Below are positions 15,653-21,516 of a stretch of 21,516 nt of DNA, piece by piece. The notes below the pieces were generated by a model. That model was not told where the DNA came from. It worked only from the letters and a program-made list of their open reading frames with translations, and did not search any database. The position numbers were made by a program, and so were the translations under genes. Every line of letters begins with the position of its first letter. Within the stretch, counting starts at the first letter, position 1. The stretch is from Syntrophomonadaceae bacterium (GTDB lineage Bacteria > Bacillota > Dethiobacteria > DTU022). The DNA lies in NCBI GenBank assembly GCA_003553305.1, contig PWEB01000031.1, positions 1 to 21,516 of the forward strand, in the 5' to 3' direction.

Positions 15653-16435
15653 TCACCACCCCTGCATAAACTGATTTAGATATAATATAAACCGATCAAT
15701 CAAGCCTTCCCAAACTAAGCCGAACACTGGCGCTAGCATCGCCAGAAGCAGTAGTGACATCGCAATTTTCAAGGGCAAACCCAGAATAAACACATGAACC
15801 TGCGGCACTGTTTTTGCAATCAAACCTAAAGCAATATCCATGAGCATCAAAATAATAATAATTGGAGCCACCAATTGAAAGGCCAGGGCAAAAATATCAG
15901 CAAAAATTCTTATAATACCTTCTGCCTGGGCCTGGGCCATGACCGGTCCATCAATTGGAATGATCACGTAACTTTCAGCCAGGGACATTAAAAAATAGTG
16001 ATGTCCATTAAAGCTCAGAAAAAAAACTAATGCCAGCAAATAATAAAACGTCCCCATAAAAGTTACCTGGCTGCCAAACTGTGGGTCAAAAACACCCGAA
16101 AGCATTAAACCTGACTTTAAATCAACCATCTGCCCGGCATTTAAAAAAACTGAAAAGAGCAAGGTAACCACATATCCCAGCGCCAGACCAACCAAAACTT
16201 CTTTGCCCAATAAAAGAATCATTTCTAACGGACCGCGAAAATTTAAGACCGGGTGGCTACCCTCCAGTGACAAAAAGATTAGCAAAGCTATGACCAGCGA
16301 AAGCCAGAGTCGCAAAGTAAAAGGGATCCCCTGATAGTTAAAAAAAGGAAACAGGAAAACAATACCCATCAAACGAGCCCAGACAAAGAGATAAACTGTC
16401 CAATACTCCAAGTCAAGGGGAAAAAATACTTCCAA
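15653..16435 (-). CDS. fliR: Flagellar export gate protein FliR
   Basis: FliR is a membrane subunit of the FliP5-FliQ4-FliR1 core complex through which axial proteins leave the cell. The 260 residues have about six hydrophobic segments, the motif GKEVLVGLALGYVVTLLF, FDPQFGSQVT, and VAPIIIILMLMDIALGLIAKTVPQVHVF, all typical. The only workable start is the TTG at 16435: upstream in frame a stop comes before any ATG or GTG, and the first internal ATG (residue 23) would cut into membrane segment 1. A G-rich region (GGGGGCGAGG) precedes it. Unlike the other junctions, 126 nt separate it from fliQ, and a 37-codon ORF in that gap overlaps the fliR start by 23 nt. Confidence 0.96.
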   Translation of the reverse strand: MEVFFPLDLEYWTVYLFVWARLMGIVFLFPFFNYQGIPFTLRLWLSLVIALLIFLSLEGSHPVLNFRGPLEMILLLGKEVLVGLALGYVVTLLFSVFLNAGQMVDLKSGLMLSGVFDPQFGSQVTFMGTFYYLLALVFFLSFNGHHYFLMSLAESYVIIPIDGPVMAQAQAEGIIRIFADIFALAFQLVAPIIIILMLMDIALGLIAKTVPQVHVFILGLPLKIAMSLLLLAMLAPVFGLVWEGLIDRFILYLNQFMQGW

Positions 16436-16526
16436 ATCCTCGCCCCCAACTCTCGTCTGAAGCTTTTTCCCTTAAGACTTGCGCTATTTGTTTTAACAGC
16501 CACTGCAGCATACAAACTCTAACCAT
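16413..16526 (-). CDS. Possible small ORF of 37 codons between fliQ and fliR
   Basis: In the 126-nt fliQ-fliR gap an ATG at 16526 opens 37 codons that end with TGA at 16413, 23 nt inside fliR in another frame. The predicted peptide starts MVRVCMLQWLLKQIAQVLRE, which could form an amphipathic helix, and then becomes polar with a GRGFG stretch. The ribosome site is weak (GGGTGGT about 11 nt upstream). I recognise no family. It could be a real small protein, a leader that couples translation into the TTG start of fliR, or chance. Confidence 0.25.
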   Translation of the reverse strand: MVRVCMLQWLLKQIAQVLREKASDESWGRGFGSIFSP

Positions 16527-16561
16527 ACAGTTAAGACCACCCGAACCCTCTTTAATCTCAC

Positions 16562-16828
16562 CTACAGCATCGTCAGCCCTTCGCTCCAGAGCTGGGTTGT
16601 AAACTGTATTACATTGCTAAAAACCCATCCGCCAAAAATCATTACGGCCAATAACACGGCAAAAATTTTCGGTACAAAAGCAAGAGTGGGTTCCTGGATC
16701 TGAGTGGTAGCCTGCAGGATACTAACGGTCAGGCCCACGGCCAGACCGGATCCTATAATAGGGGCCACCATTAGCAAAATGACCACTATCGCCTGCTGTA
16801 CTACATTAAGCAATCCGTCCGGTGTCAT
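16562..16828 (-). CDS. fliQ: Flagellar export gate protein FliQ
   Basis: An 88-residue, two-helix membrane protein of the export gate, the usual FliQ length. Membrane hairpins lie at about 12-36 (AIVVILLMVAPIIGSGLAVGLTVSI) and 50-72 (LAFVPKIFAVLLAVMIFGGWV), joined by the conserved LQATTQIQEPTLAFVPK loop. The ATG at 16828 has AAAGGAG about 9 nt upstream, partly overlapping the end of fliP, from which it is separated by 14 nt. It belongs to the fliP-fliQ-fliR gate set. The sequence runs full length to its own stop, so the long gap before fliR is not caused by a truncated FliQ. Confidence 0.96.
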   Translation of the reverse strand: MTPDGLLNVVQQAIVVILLMVAPIIGSGLAVGLTVSILQATTQIQEPTLAFVPKIFAVLLAVMIFGGWVFSNVIQFTTQLWSEGLTML

Positions 16829-16842
16829 TAGTCTAAACTCCT

Positions 16843-17619
16843 TTAATTAAAACTTTCCAGCAAGGAACTCACTACAAGGTGCCAGCCGTCAACAAGAATA
16901 AAAAGCAAAAGTTTAAACGGCATTGATACAATGACAGGTGGAAGCATAAACATCCCCATCGACATTAATGTGCTGGCCACCACCATGTCGATAATCAAAA
17001 AAGGGACAAAGAGCATAAAACCCATTTGAAAAGCAGTTTTTAACTCACTAATCACAAATGCAGGCACCAGAACAAACAAGGGCACATCCTCCTGCGTTTC
17101 CGGTTGTTCAATATCAGCTATATCAACAAAAAGAGCTAAATCTTTTTCGCGGGTATGATAATACATAAAACCCCTTAACGGTTCTGCTCCTACTTCCAGA
17201 GCAACTTCCTGCTCAATTTCTCCATCGAGATAAGGTTGGACAGCTGATTCATTGACTTCACTTAAGATCGGCTGCATAATAAAAAACGTCAAAAAAAGTG
17301 CTAATCCAATTACCACCTGGTTAGGCGGTATCTGCTGGGTTGCCATGGCATTGCGTGTAAAAGAAAGCACAATGACAATTCTTGTAAAAGCAGTCGTCAA
17401 GATAACAAAAGCCGGGGCCAGGGTCAACAAAGCCATGATCAGTAAAATCTGCAAGAAACCAACCAGGCTTTCCGGATCCTCCTCTCCCTCTCCCCCAATT
17501 TGGAGTTCAATCTGAGGCACCTCAATAGGCTGGGCATAACCCACCAGCGGACAGAGAAATATAATAACTACCGCAAAAAGAAGGAAATATATATAGCCCC
17601 TTTTCAGACTAAAGATCAT
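16843..17619 (-). CDS. fliP: Flagellar export gate protein FliP
   Basis: Core pore-forming subunit of the export gate. The 258 residues begin with a cleavable signal peptide (KR near the start, hydrophobic 10-25, likely cleavage after VGYA29), an acidic extracellular stretch (about 30-48, EVPQIELQIGGEGEEDPES), then the family core: LAPAFVILTTAFTRIVIVLSFTR, MATQQIPPNQVVIGLALFLT, a second acidic loop (about 120-145), and the C-terminal signature SMGMFMLPPVIVSMPFKLLL followed by VDGWHLVV. The ATG at 17619 has a modest ribosome site (AAGAAGGT, about 11 nt upstream), 41 nt after fliO. Confidence 0.97.
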   Translation of the reverse strand: MIFSLKRGYIYFLLFAVVIIFLCPLVGYAQPIEVPQIELQIGGEGEEDPESLVGFLQILLIMALLTLAPAFVILTTAFTRIVIVLSFTRNAMATQQIPPNQVVIGLALFLTFFIMQPILSEVNESAVQPYLDGEIEQEVALEVGAEPLRGFMYYHTREKDLALFVDIADIEQPETQEDVPLFVLVPAFVISELKTAFQMGFMLFVPFLIIDMVVASTLMSMGMFMLPPVIVSMPFKLLLFILVDGWHLVVSSLLESFN

Positions 17620-17660
17620 TTGGATCCGCTACCTTCTTGATAATCTCCATTGCTGCCATG

Positions 17661-18026
17661 TTACTTATACTTAGTCCCCTCATCTCTCCTGAATCTATTA
17701 ATAATCTTAGAAAAGGACCCCTTGAAATCCAGAGTATTATCAACCATGCTATCTTCAGCATACTGCAGATCTGTCCATGCAAATGTTTTAAGAAGACTTA
17801 CATTATTCTGGGCAGTTCCGATCAAGTATATTTCCTTACCGACCTGGACAAGGGTTAGCGAACTGCCACTTTTAGGGTCAAGAGGGACTCTCTCTAAAAC
17901 CTTCATATAACCACCATTTAGACCATGGTAAACCGATCGCAATCCGTAACGGATGGCCAAATACGCTAAAAGGATGATCAGGATCAAAATACCCATCGTT
18001 TGTAAAATCAGACCATAGTTACCCAT
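17661..18026 (-). CDS. fliO: Flagellar biosynthesis protein FliO (FliZ-like)
   Basis: FliO is a small membrane protein that helps assemble the FliP ring. The 121 residues have one membrane segment (about 6-26, LILQTMGILILIILLAYLAI) and a cytoplasmic beta-rich part with the family pattern VLERVPLDPKSGSSLTLVQVGKEIYLIG, followed by a basic tail. Position between a FliN-like gene and fliP supports the call strongly. The ATG at 18026 lies 2 nt after the upstream stop, so it is probably translated by coupling; the ribosome site (AAAGAGAG) is moderate. No signal peptide is needed in this family. Confidence 0.92.
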   Translation of the reverse strand: MGNYGLILQTMGILILIILLAYLAIRYGLRSVYHGLNGGYMKVLERVPLDPKSGSSLTLVQVGKEIYLIGTAQNNVSLLKTFAWTDLQYAEDSMVDNTLDFKGSFSKIINRFRRDEGTKYK

Positions 18027-18028
18027 GA

Positions 18029-18451
18029 TTAGCTCTCTTTCCCCGAACCGGAATCTTCGTTTTCATCTTCTTCTTCGCTGACTAAAGAGGTAACCCGCAC
18101 TCCAAAACGGTCATTAATGACAACTATTTCCCCATGAGCAAAGGGTGTTTCATTAATTAATATGAGCACCTTTTCATCGGCAACCCGGTTCAGCTTAAGC
18201 ACAGAACCTTCCTCCAGGTGAATCAAATCGCGAACTTTGAGCATCACCTTTCCCAATTCAGCGCTTATATTTAAATTAACTCCGTGAAATTCAGGAACTA
18301 TGCCTCTTTTTGGTGAAGCCGGTGCACTATCGGACAACGGTTGAAATACTACTTTCTTTATTTCTGGCTGCCCATTTTCACTTTCATAGCCATGATCATT
18401 TGCCTCTCCGAATAAAGGTTGCTGCTCATTCCACGGACTTCCTGGCATCAT
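18029..18451 (-). CDS. fliN: FliN-like SpoA-domain protein between fliL and fliO
   Basis: A 140-residue protein with a polar N-terminal arm (1-52, including EIKKVVFQPLSDSAPASP) and one C-terminal SpoA domain (about 53-125), recognised by LGKVMLKVRDLIHLEEGSVLKLNR and FAHGEIVVINDRFGVRVTSL. It is a third separate FliN-type protein beside the FliN at 5403-5747 and the C-terminal domain of FliY. No CheC module and no EIDALL-type CheY-binding peptide are present. Its place, after fliL and before fliO, is where Bacillus has fliM-fliY, so it may be a remnant of that arrangement or the true C-ring FliN. The start is one of two ATG codons at 18451/18448 after AAAGGGG. The acidic tail (SEEEDENEDSGSG) is unusual for FliN. 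Confidence 0.88.
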   Translation of the reverse strand: MMPGSPWNEQQPLFGEANDHGYESENGQPEIKKVVFQPLSDSAPASPKRGIVPEFHGVNLNISAELGKVMLKVRDLIHLEEGSVLKLNRVADEKVLILINETPFAHGEIVVINDRFGVRVTSLVSEEEDENEDSGSGKES

Positions 18452-18466
18452 AAAAACCCCTTTACC

Positions 18467-18955
18467 TTACTGAAAAATAAATTCTTTATAATAAATGGCT
18501 TTAACTTCTCCTGAGTTGAGCATACTATTCAACTTACCGAGGATCTCATCTTCCAAAGCATCCATCCCACCCGGTTCATCCAAATCCTCAATATATTTAC
18601 CGCGTAAGATCGCAATAATTTCTGAACGAAGTTCAGGCTCGCGATTTTCTATCTCACCAGTCAATCCCCGATCATCATAAGCCAAATCAATAGTCATCCT
18701 TAAAAATCTTCGTGTTCCCGGATCAGCCAGATTGACCTGAAATTCCTTCATTGAATACTGATAACTCGGCGGGCTTTCATCTTCTCCGTTACCTGCGTCA
18801 AAAAATGGCACTTCGATATCTAAAAAGAGAAATGCTGCTCCACCGATAAGAACAAAAACCGGAATCAGGATCAGGATAATCTTTAGCAGTGGTTTTCTTT
18901 TTTTATTGTCTTTTTTTTCTGCAGACTCCTTTTCCTCTACTTCTTTTGCCACCAA
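18467..18955 (-). CDS. fliL: Flagellar basal body-associated protein FliL
   Basis: FliL surrounds or supports the stator units near the basal body. The 162 residues comprise a charged cytoplasmic N terminus (1-23, KE-rich), one membrane helix (about 24-46, LLKIILILIPVFVLIGGAAFLFL) and an extracytoplasmic stomatin-like domain (about 65-162) with YSMKEFQVNLADPGTRRFLRMTIDLAY and the terminal IYYKEFIFQ. The start is the TTG at 18955, about 9 nt after GGAGGT; a GTG one codon later is the alternative. It lies 20 nt after motB and 15 nt before the FliN-like gene, the common Firmicutes order motB-fliL. Confidence 0.95.
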   Translation of the reverse strand: MVAKEVEEKESAEKKDNKKRKPLLKIILILIPVFVLIGGAAFLFLDIEVPFFDAGNGEDESPPSYQYSMKEFQVNLADPGTRRFLRMTIDLAYDDRGLTGEIENREPELRSEIIAILRGKYIEDLDEPGGMDALEDEILGKLNSMLNSGEVKAIYYKEFIFQ

Positions 18956-18975
18956 CTATAATCAACCTCCTATTC

Positions 18976-19764
18976 CTAATAGGCTTCTACATGCCTTTCT
19001 CTTTCAAAAACAGAAATAATAATGGTCACCCTTCGATTCCTGGCCCGGCCCTCAGCTGTTTCATTTGATTCCAGAGGTCGGTATTCACCATATCCTGCTG
19101 CAGTTAAACGGTCCGGATCAATATCCTGCTCCTCAGCCAGGTAGCGGATCACCCGCACTGCCCTGATTACTGACAGTTCCCAGTTAGTCGGAAATTCTGG
19201 TACATTCATTGGCAAATGACAGGTATGCCCTTCAACTATAAGGTCACGATCCATCTCCCGAAACAATTCTGAAAACTTTCCTAGCACTTCTCTCGCTTCC
19301 GGTATTAAATCAGCCCTGGCTCTTTCAAAGAAAATATAGTCGGGCAGCTCCATAACTACACCTCGTTCATCAAGCCCCACCTCGACTTCAGTTTCCAGTC
19401 CCATTTCTTCAAGAAAAGCCATTACTTCCGCCATTACCTCTTCGGCTTCCCGGGCTTGTTCCTGCAGCTCTGCTTCTATAGATCCCTCAACGTGAGACTG
19501 AGCATCCCCGGTCGGTTCATAAGGTTCAGTTGAATCCTCCATAATACCCTCAGCACCTAAAAAAGAGGTCTGAATAGAAATAATTATCGTCTGAAAACGC
19601 TCCATATCTATAACTGACATCGAAAATAACAAAATAAAAAAAGCCAATAATAGAGTGACCATGTCGGAATAAGTCTGCATCCAGGCCGGACTGCCCTTAG
19701 CCTGATCTGGACCTGTTTTTCGCTGACGTGAATTACCCTGCCCATTCCGATCCGGACTAGACAT
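18976..19764 (-). CDS. motB: Flagellar motor stator protein MotB (MotS/PomB-like)
   Basis: MotB anchors the stator to peptidoglycan and carries the ion-binding Asp. The 262 residues show one membrane helix (about 30-52) with the key D34 in WMQTYSDMVTLLLAFFILLF, an acidic periplasmic linker (70-130, very rich in E) and a C-terminal OmpA/MotB domain (about 140-255) with NWELSVIRA at 194-202 and ARNRRVTI. The helix and what follows (FSMSVIDMERFQ) resemble the sodium-type MotS/PomB as I recall them more than Bacillus MotB, so sodium coupling is a reasonable inference only. In the OmpA domain the usual HTD reads HTC (C182). The ATG at 19764 overlaps motA by 8 nt, with GAGGAGGAT upstream. Confidence 0.95.
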   Translation of the reverse strand: MSSPDRNGQGNSRQRKTGPDQAKGSPAWMQTYSDMVTLLLAFFILLFSMSVIDMERFQTIIISIQTSFLGAEGIMEDSTEPYEPTGDAQSHVEGSIEAELQEQAREAEEVMAEVMAFLEEMGLETEVEVGLDERGVVMELPDYIFFERARADLIPEAREVLGKFSELFREMDRDLIVEGHTCHLPMNVPEFPTNWELSVIRAVRVIRYLAEEQDIDPDRLTAAGYGEYRPLESNETAEGRARNRRVTIIISVFERERHVEAY

Positions 19765-20575
19765 TTGCTAATTCATCCTCCTCATCGCCGCGCTTGTTTG
19801 CCTCTTCCAACATCATTTTTTCCTGCGGTGAGAAATATGACTTGATCTGTTCCTGCAGTAAACGCGGATTAATTCCACTCTGCAGGGCTAACAACGATTC
19901 AATAATGATTTCTTTCATCCGCACTTCTTCTTCACTGTGAATGGCAAGTTTTCCGGCTATGGGATTAAAAACCAGGTTAGCCAGTAAAACTCCATAAAAG
20001 GTAGTCAAAAGGGCTACGGCCATCCCAGGCCCGATAGCGTCAGGATCATCAAGTTCTGCGAGCATCATCACCAACCCTATTAAGGTGCCAATCATACCAA
20101 AAGCGGGAGTGTAACTGCCAATAGTACTGAAAAGTCTTTGACCCATTTGATGGCGGCCCTCGAGAGAATTCAGCTCAGCATTTAATATGCTGCGAATGCT
20201 ATCGGGTTCAAAACCATCAATGACCATCTGCAGTCCGTTGCGGAAGAAAGGATCTTCAATTTCATCAAGCTCATCTTCTAACACAAGCAGCCCTTCTCGC
20301 CTGGCTTTTTGAGCCAGTTCGATAAACCGGGCATGCAGGTCAAGAATTGATTCTTCCTGTGGAATTAAAACTTTTTTTGCTACCTGAAAGATAGTTTTCA
20401 TTTCACTGAGTCGAAAACTAATCAGGGTTGCTCCCAAAGATCCACCAAGCGTAATTAACATACCAGCCGGATCTACGAACGCACCTAAACTGCCTCCCTG
20501 AACCAGGATGCCCATTAGTACCAGGCCAAAACCCAGCAATATTCCAAATATTGTCAGCAAATCAGTGCTCTTCAT
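19757..20575 (-). CDS. motA: Flagellar motor stator protein MotA (MotP/PomA-like)
   Basis: MotA forms the pentamer around MotB that turns the rotor. The 272 residues have four membrane helices (about 6-25, 35-54, 150-172, 184-205) and a large cytoplasmic loop. The loop has R92 and E100 in ARREGLLVLEDELDEIEDP, spaced like the rotor-contacting R90/E98 of E. coli MotA. P157 in GSYTPAFGMIGTL and P205 in FNPIAGKL match the conserved prolines. GGSLGAFVDPAGMLITLGGS at the second helix is the pattern I associate with PomA/MotP types. The ATG at 20575 has GGAGAG about 7 nt upstream. It is separated from flgE by 71 nt that contain a strong hairpin, which may set stator expression apart from the hook gene. 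Confidence 0.96.
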   Translation of the reverse strand: MKSTDLLTIFGILLGFGLVLMGILVQGGSLGAFVDPAGMLITLGGSLGATLISFRLSEMKTIFQVAKKVLIPQEESILDLHARFIELAQKARREGLLVLEDELDEIEDPFFRNGLQMVIDGFEPDSIRSILNAELNSLEGRHQMGQRLFSTIGSYTPAFGMIGTLIGLVMMLAELDDPDAIGPGMAVALLTTFYGVLLANLVFNPIAGKLAIHSEEEVRMKEIIIESLLALQSGINPRLLQEQIKSYFSPQEKMMLEEANKRGDEEDELANV

Positions 20576-20604
20576 AACATATCTCTCCGTGCGTTGATCC
20601 GGGT

Positions 20605-20631
20605 GACCGGTGGGTTATTAACCCACCGGTC
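20605..20631. promoter_or_regulatory. Intergenic 12-bp inverted repeat (hairpin) between flgE and motA
   Basis: GACCGGTGGGTT at 20605-20616 is the exact reverse complement of 20620-20631, with a 3-nt loop. The RNA of either strand would form a very stable stem. In the transcribed direction no T-run follows, so it does not look like a classical terminator; an attenuator, RNA-processing site or 3'-end stabiliser for the flgE message is more likely. A third ACCGGT copy lies next to it at 20635-20640. Confidence 0.7.
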
Positions 20632-20646
20632 ATTACCGGTAAACTA

Positions 20647-21516
20647 TTATCGTTTCATATTAACAACTTCTGTGAGCACTTCATCAGAGGTGGTCACTAC
20701 TCTAGTGTTAGCCTGAAAAGCCCGGCTGGTCGTTATTAGCTCGGTGAATTCATATGAAAGATCTGTATTGGACAACTCAAGCGCGGAAGACTGAATCAGT
20801 CCACGCCCCCCGGCTCCGGGTGCACCAATCTGCGGGTCTCCGGAGTTATCAGTATTCAAGAAAAGATTGCCGCCTTCTTTTCTTAACCCTTCCGGGTTAG
20901 AAAAATTAGCCATACCAATCTGTCCGAATTCTTCTCTCATACCATTGGTGTAAGTACCGACCACCATTCCGTCCCGGCCAATACTAAAAGCAGCCAGTTC
21001 ACCCGCTGCATAACCGTCCTGGTCACGAACCCGTATGCTTTGATTACCGGCTAACTGTGTAGTAGCACCGAAATCAGGGGCCACATTGACCTGTGCGGCT
21101 TCACCGGGGGGATCGAAAACGATATTTGGAATATCCGACGCGTCTTCGTTAAGCCCGCCGTTCTCGTCATAAACCAGGCTTCCAGCCCCCGCAGCGACGG
21201 GGATCAGGTTGCCTTCAGCATCAGTAACTTCCAAATCATAGTCCCAGACATTGTCATCAACCGGCGTGAAAGAAAAGTCAACATCATAGCGCCGCCCCAG
21301 TGAGTCATGAACATAGTATGGGAACTCTTGAATATCGACTTCCCCACTACTTGTATCAGGTTCACCAAAGAGAACTTCAAAAGCACCCTCATCATCGTCA
21401 TTAGCTTCCAATTCCACCAATGATTCATCACCGGTGGTATCTGAGGTGATCACCAGGCGGTCGCCATCAAATGAAGCTGTTGCTCCATCCAGCTCTTCGT
21501 TAATGGCTTCCAGAAG
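20647..21516 (-). CDS. flgE: Flagellar hook protein FlgE (partial, 5' end off window)
   Basis: The last 289 residues of the hook protein, open through the right window edge. The first visible part (LLEAINEELDGATASFDGDR) resembles hook/flagellin 'IN' motif domains. The middle gives the FlgE beta domain (SLVYDENGGL, GQIGMANFSNPEGLRKEGGN) and the end has the axial helix LELSNTDLSYEFTELITTSRAFQANTRVVTTSDEVL, the FlgE/F/G family signature. The protein is exported without a signal peptide. It is strongly acidic: I count about 56 Asp+Glu against 14 Lys+Arg in this part. The stop TAA at 20647 is followed by the hairpin spacer and then motA. FlgE rather than FlgF/G is favoured by the large variable middle and the gene order flgE-motA-motB. 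Confidence 0.93.
   Translation of the reverse strand, partial: LLEAINEELDGATASFDGDRLVITSDTTGDESLVELEANDDDEGAFEVLFGEPDTSSGEVDIQEFPYYVHDSLGRRYDVDFSFTPVDDNVWDYDLEVTDAEGNLIPVAAGAGSLVYDENGGLNEDASDIPNIVFDPPGEAAQVNVAPDFGATTQLAGNQSIRVRDQDGYAAGELAAFSIGRDGMVVGTYTNGMREEFGQIGMANFSNPEGLRKEGGNLFLNTDNSGDPQIGAPGAGGRGLIQSSALELSNTDLSYEFTELITTSRAFQANTRVVTTSDEVLTEVVNMKR

Noticed and set aside
20605..20631. Intergenic hairpin as a Rho-independent terminator after flgE
   Set aside because: No T-run follows the stem in the direction of transcription, and motA begins shortly after; kept as a regulatory hairpin instead.
1..21516. tRNA/rRNA genes, CRISPR arrays, insertion sequences, prophage genes or other foreign islands
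   Set aside because: The window is densely filled with collinear flagellar and chemotaxis genes of even composition; no transposase, direct-repeat array or RNA gene was seen.

Overview
The window is a single, almost gap-free block of flagellar and chemotaxis genes. Every gene I can support lies on the minus strand, so transcription runs from high to low coordinates. The organism is most likely a Gram-positive-type anaerobe of the Firmicutes (Clostridia-like). Reasons: a sigD-type sigma factor followed directly by a SwrB-like membrane protein, a FliY-type switch phosphatase, CheD, two FlgF/FlgG-type rod genes in the FlhO/FlhP arrangement, no sign of an outer-membrane P- or L-ring gene, purine-rich GGAGG ribosome sites, and frequent TTG starts. 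Base composition is moderate (roughly mid-40s % GC by eye). Strongly acidic surface-exposed segments and a MotP/PomA- and MotS/PomB-like stator hint at an alkaline and/or sodium-rich habitat; this is inference.

Layout in transcription order: the C-terminal part of the hook gene flgE (window edge to 20647); a 71-nt spacer with a perfect 12-bp hairpin; motA-motB; fliL; a FliN-like SpoA gene; the export-gate genes fliO-fliP-fliQ; a 126-nt gap with a possible 37-codon ORF; fliR-flhB-flhA; the assembly GTPase/ATPase pair flhF-flhG; a PilZ (c-di-GMP) flagellar-brake gene; the flagellar sigma factor fliA/sigD; a SwrB-like gene; two rod genes; then, after a sigma-28-like promoter, the C-ring and signalling block fliM-fliN-fliY-cheA-cheY-cheD-cheB (cheB is cut by the left edge). 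Most junctions are 4- to 26-nt overlaps or gaps of under 60 nt. No stretch over 300 bases lacks a gene, and I see no tRNA, rRNA, CRISPR array or mobile element.

Working together: FliOPQR-FlhB-FlhA form the secretion gate, FlhF/FlhG set its position and number, FlgF/FlgG/FlgE build rod and hook, and MotA/MotB drive rotation. CheA-CheY-CheD-CheB carry the chemotactic signal to the C-ring. FliA closes the regulatory loop, possibly through the promoter in front of flgG.

The most unusual part is the C-ring/phosphatase set. FliY is a CheC-CheC-FliN fusion with four intact phosphatase motifs and no N-terminal CheY-binding peptide. That peptide appears instead on a short FliN encoded next door. A third FliN-like protein sits at the place between fliL and fliO where Bacillus keeps fliM-fliY. 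I found no wholly unknown multi-gene system; the rest is an orthodox motility locus with several small regulatory and architectural oddities.
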